From assembly GCF_025370935.1 (NCBI RefSeq), contig NC_133485.1:4038755-4102754 (forward strand): a DNA stretch of 64,000 nt. Reading direction: 5' to 3'. This document shows, in pieces, positions 62,740 to 64,000 of this stretch (position 1 is the first letter of the stretch; each line of letters begins with the position of its first letter). The translations under genes and the position numbers were made by a program. Origin of the DNA: Choristoneura fumiferana (Eukaryota > Arthropoda > Insecta > Lepidoptera > Tortricidae). The notes beneath the pieces were generated by a model, which ran no database searches, was not told where the DNA came from, and was given only the letters and a program-made list of their open reading frames with translations.

Positions 62740-64000
62740 CTGCAATTTCACAATATTTTTATTAAAGCAACTGAAGTCTGTTTTTTTATTTCAGGGTTAA
62801 GAAACATCTAAAAAACATGGCGGCGGGGTTTTATCGACCTAGTCTTGCTTCAGCCATTTGCTGGAAAGCCGGGAGAGGATGCATTCTCCCTTTAGGCTCT
62901 GTGGGGTGCTTGATTCAGCCTTTTTTTTTTGTTGATTCCCATTGATTTCTTCTCTGTCAGACTCTCTCTATTTTCTTTACAATACTACGGTGACTTAACT
63001 GTGCCCTAAGATGGCTGCCCCACAGCAGGCGAGGAGCCTGGATCCTGATGGTGAGAGCTTTGGGCAGTGGTCATTCTTTTCAAGTGCTTTATTTGTTTAC
63101 TAGCCGTTACCCGCGACTCTGTCCGCGTACGATTCCGTTATCGCTATCCCGCGGTAACTATGTCCTTCCCCGGGACTCAAAGTATCTGTATACCGAATAT
63201 CATCTAAATCGGTTCACCGGTTTAGACGTCGTGAAGTAATAAACAAAATTACAAACTTTCGCATTTATAATATTAGTGGCATATCTACTATTTTATCGAG
63301 AGATTCAATATTTTGCTTCTGACCCGTCCCTTCACCATCCTTACAATCCGTGAGCTCTTAGAAAAACCTTCGGTTTCGGGGGAAATCGGAAGGATTCGTG
63401 TTGTAGAAAATTACAATTGTCTTTTTGACTTAGTAGCAATCCATAACGCGAAGAGGGCACTCGTTGTGTTTTCATTGATTTATATAGAGCAGTTAAAACC
63501 ACCACATACATATTAATTTAGTTTGTTATTTTTCGGAAATTGATTTCCATGGCGATTCAACATAAACAGGATATTTCTGAAAGAGCCAATCACGGGAAAT
63601 TAATGTATATAAATATTTTGTAAAGAAGCTGAAAGTTTTAAGAAAAGTTTTGATTGTAAATATTTTAATAAGGTTCAAGACCGAGTTATAGAAGCAACGG
63701 GGATTTCGAAAAGTACATTAAAAATATTAAACGAAAGCAGACCAAAGAAATTCATTTGACATACCCAAGAGAAATAGTAACAGTAACAGCTCTATATACT
63801 TCCAAATAAAAGTAGGGTGTTCTCAATTTAAATTAACGATGGAAGAATTCGAAAATACTGATTTTGTTTTATTTGTATCACTAGCTTTTACCCGCGGCTT
63901 CGCACGCTTAAACTATTCGGTCTGGTAGTTGTATGCTATTTTTTATCCCGTGGGAATATCAGGGTAAAAAATAGCCTATGTGTTATTCCATTAGAGGTCC
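62740..64000. other. ABCB8-like upstream intron or flank; family C fragments
   Basis: 63100-63285 (TAGCCGTTACCCGCGACTCT, CTTTCGCATTTATAATATTA) and 63888-64000 (AGCTTTTACCCGCGGCTTCG, TCCCGTGGGAATATCAGGG) are family C-type repeats. I searched the minus strand for ABCB transmembrane or pre-Walker-A motifs and saw none. Confidence 0.6.

Noticed and set aside
1..64000. CRISPR arrays, bacterial operons or prophage
   Set aside because: The sequence is intron-bearing animal DNA; tandem repeats here lack the regular short repeat and unique spacer pattern.

Overview
The window is intron-rich, AT-rich animal DNA and almost certainly comes from a moth or butterfly (Lepidoptera). The evidence is GT-AG introns of 0.7 to 15 kb, dense interspersed repeats of types I recognise as common in lepidopteran genomes (a tRNA-derived SINE with a GAT-repeat tail, RTE and Penelope relics, many short inverted-repeat elements), and a Dpr-family neuronal Ig gene. 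One 100-N assembly gap lies at 2656-2755. Most short ORFs here are repeat-derived or chance frames. Two real protein genes can be rebuilt exon by exon, and they are convergent. Plus strand, 18582-48052: a complete seven-exon coding sequence (292 aa) for a two-Ig-domain cell-surface protein of the Drosophila Dpr family, best matched to Dpr12. All exon phases fit, both Ig cysteine pairs are present, and the protein has a signal peptide and a hydrophobic C-terminal tail typical of GPI-anchored Dprs. Minus strand, 57194-62739: the last five coding exons (231 aa, the whole nucleotide-binding domain) of an ABCB8-type mitochondrial half ABC transporter. Its transmembrane exons lie beyond position 64000. 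Layout: 1-18.5 kb has no gene I can support. It holds the gap, inverted-repeat elements, a decayed RTE LINE, a 142-bp tandem array, SINEs and a tRNA-like repeat. From 18.6 to 48.1 kb is the dpr12-like gene, with introns filled by repeats, including nested insertions near 28.6-29.2 kb and a SINE-like insertion with a 20-bp target duplication about 100 bp upstream of exon 6. From 48.1 to 57.2 kb is intergenic DNA with a reverse transcriptase relic, an interlocked inverted repeat and a 0.6-kb long-arm inverted repeat. From 57.2 to 62.7 kb is the ABCB8-like gene; its last intron holds a Penelope-like fragment with a perfect 13-bp target duplication inside an older LINE 3' end. From 62.7 to 64 kb are intron or upstream repeats. 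The two genes have no evident functional link: one acts in neuronal recognition, the other in the inner mitochondrial membrane. The most unusual features are: (1) tandem, partly intact copies of the end of dpr12-like exon 6 plus its splice donor inside the next intron; (2) layered transposon insertions that can be dated relative to each other, some with matching less-disrupted copies in the same window; (3) two related hairpins with a TCGTGAYCA...GCCGAAA core, one at the 3' end of the Penelope-like fragment; and (4) an A-B-A'-B' interlocked inverted repeat at 50426-50492.
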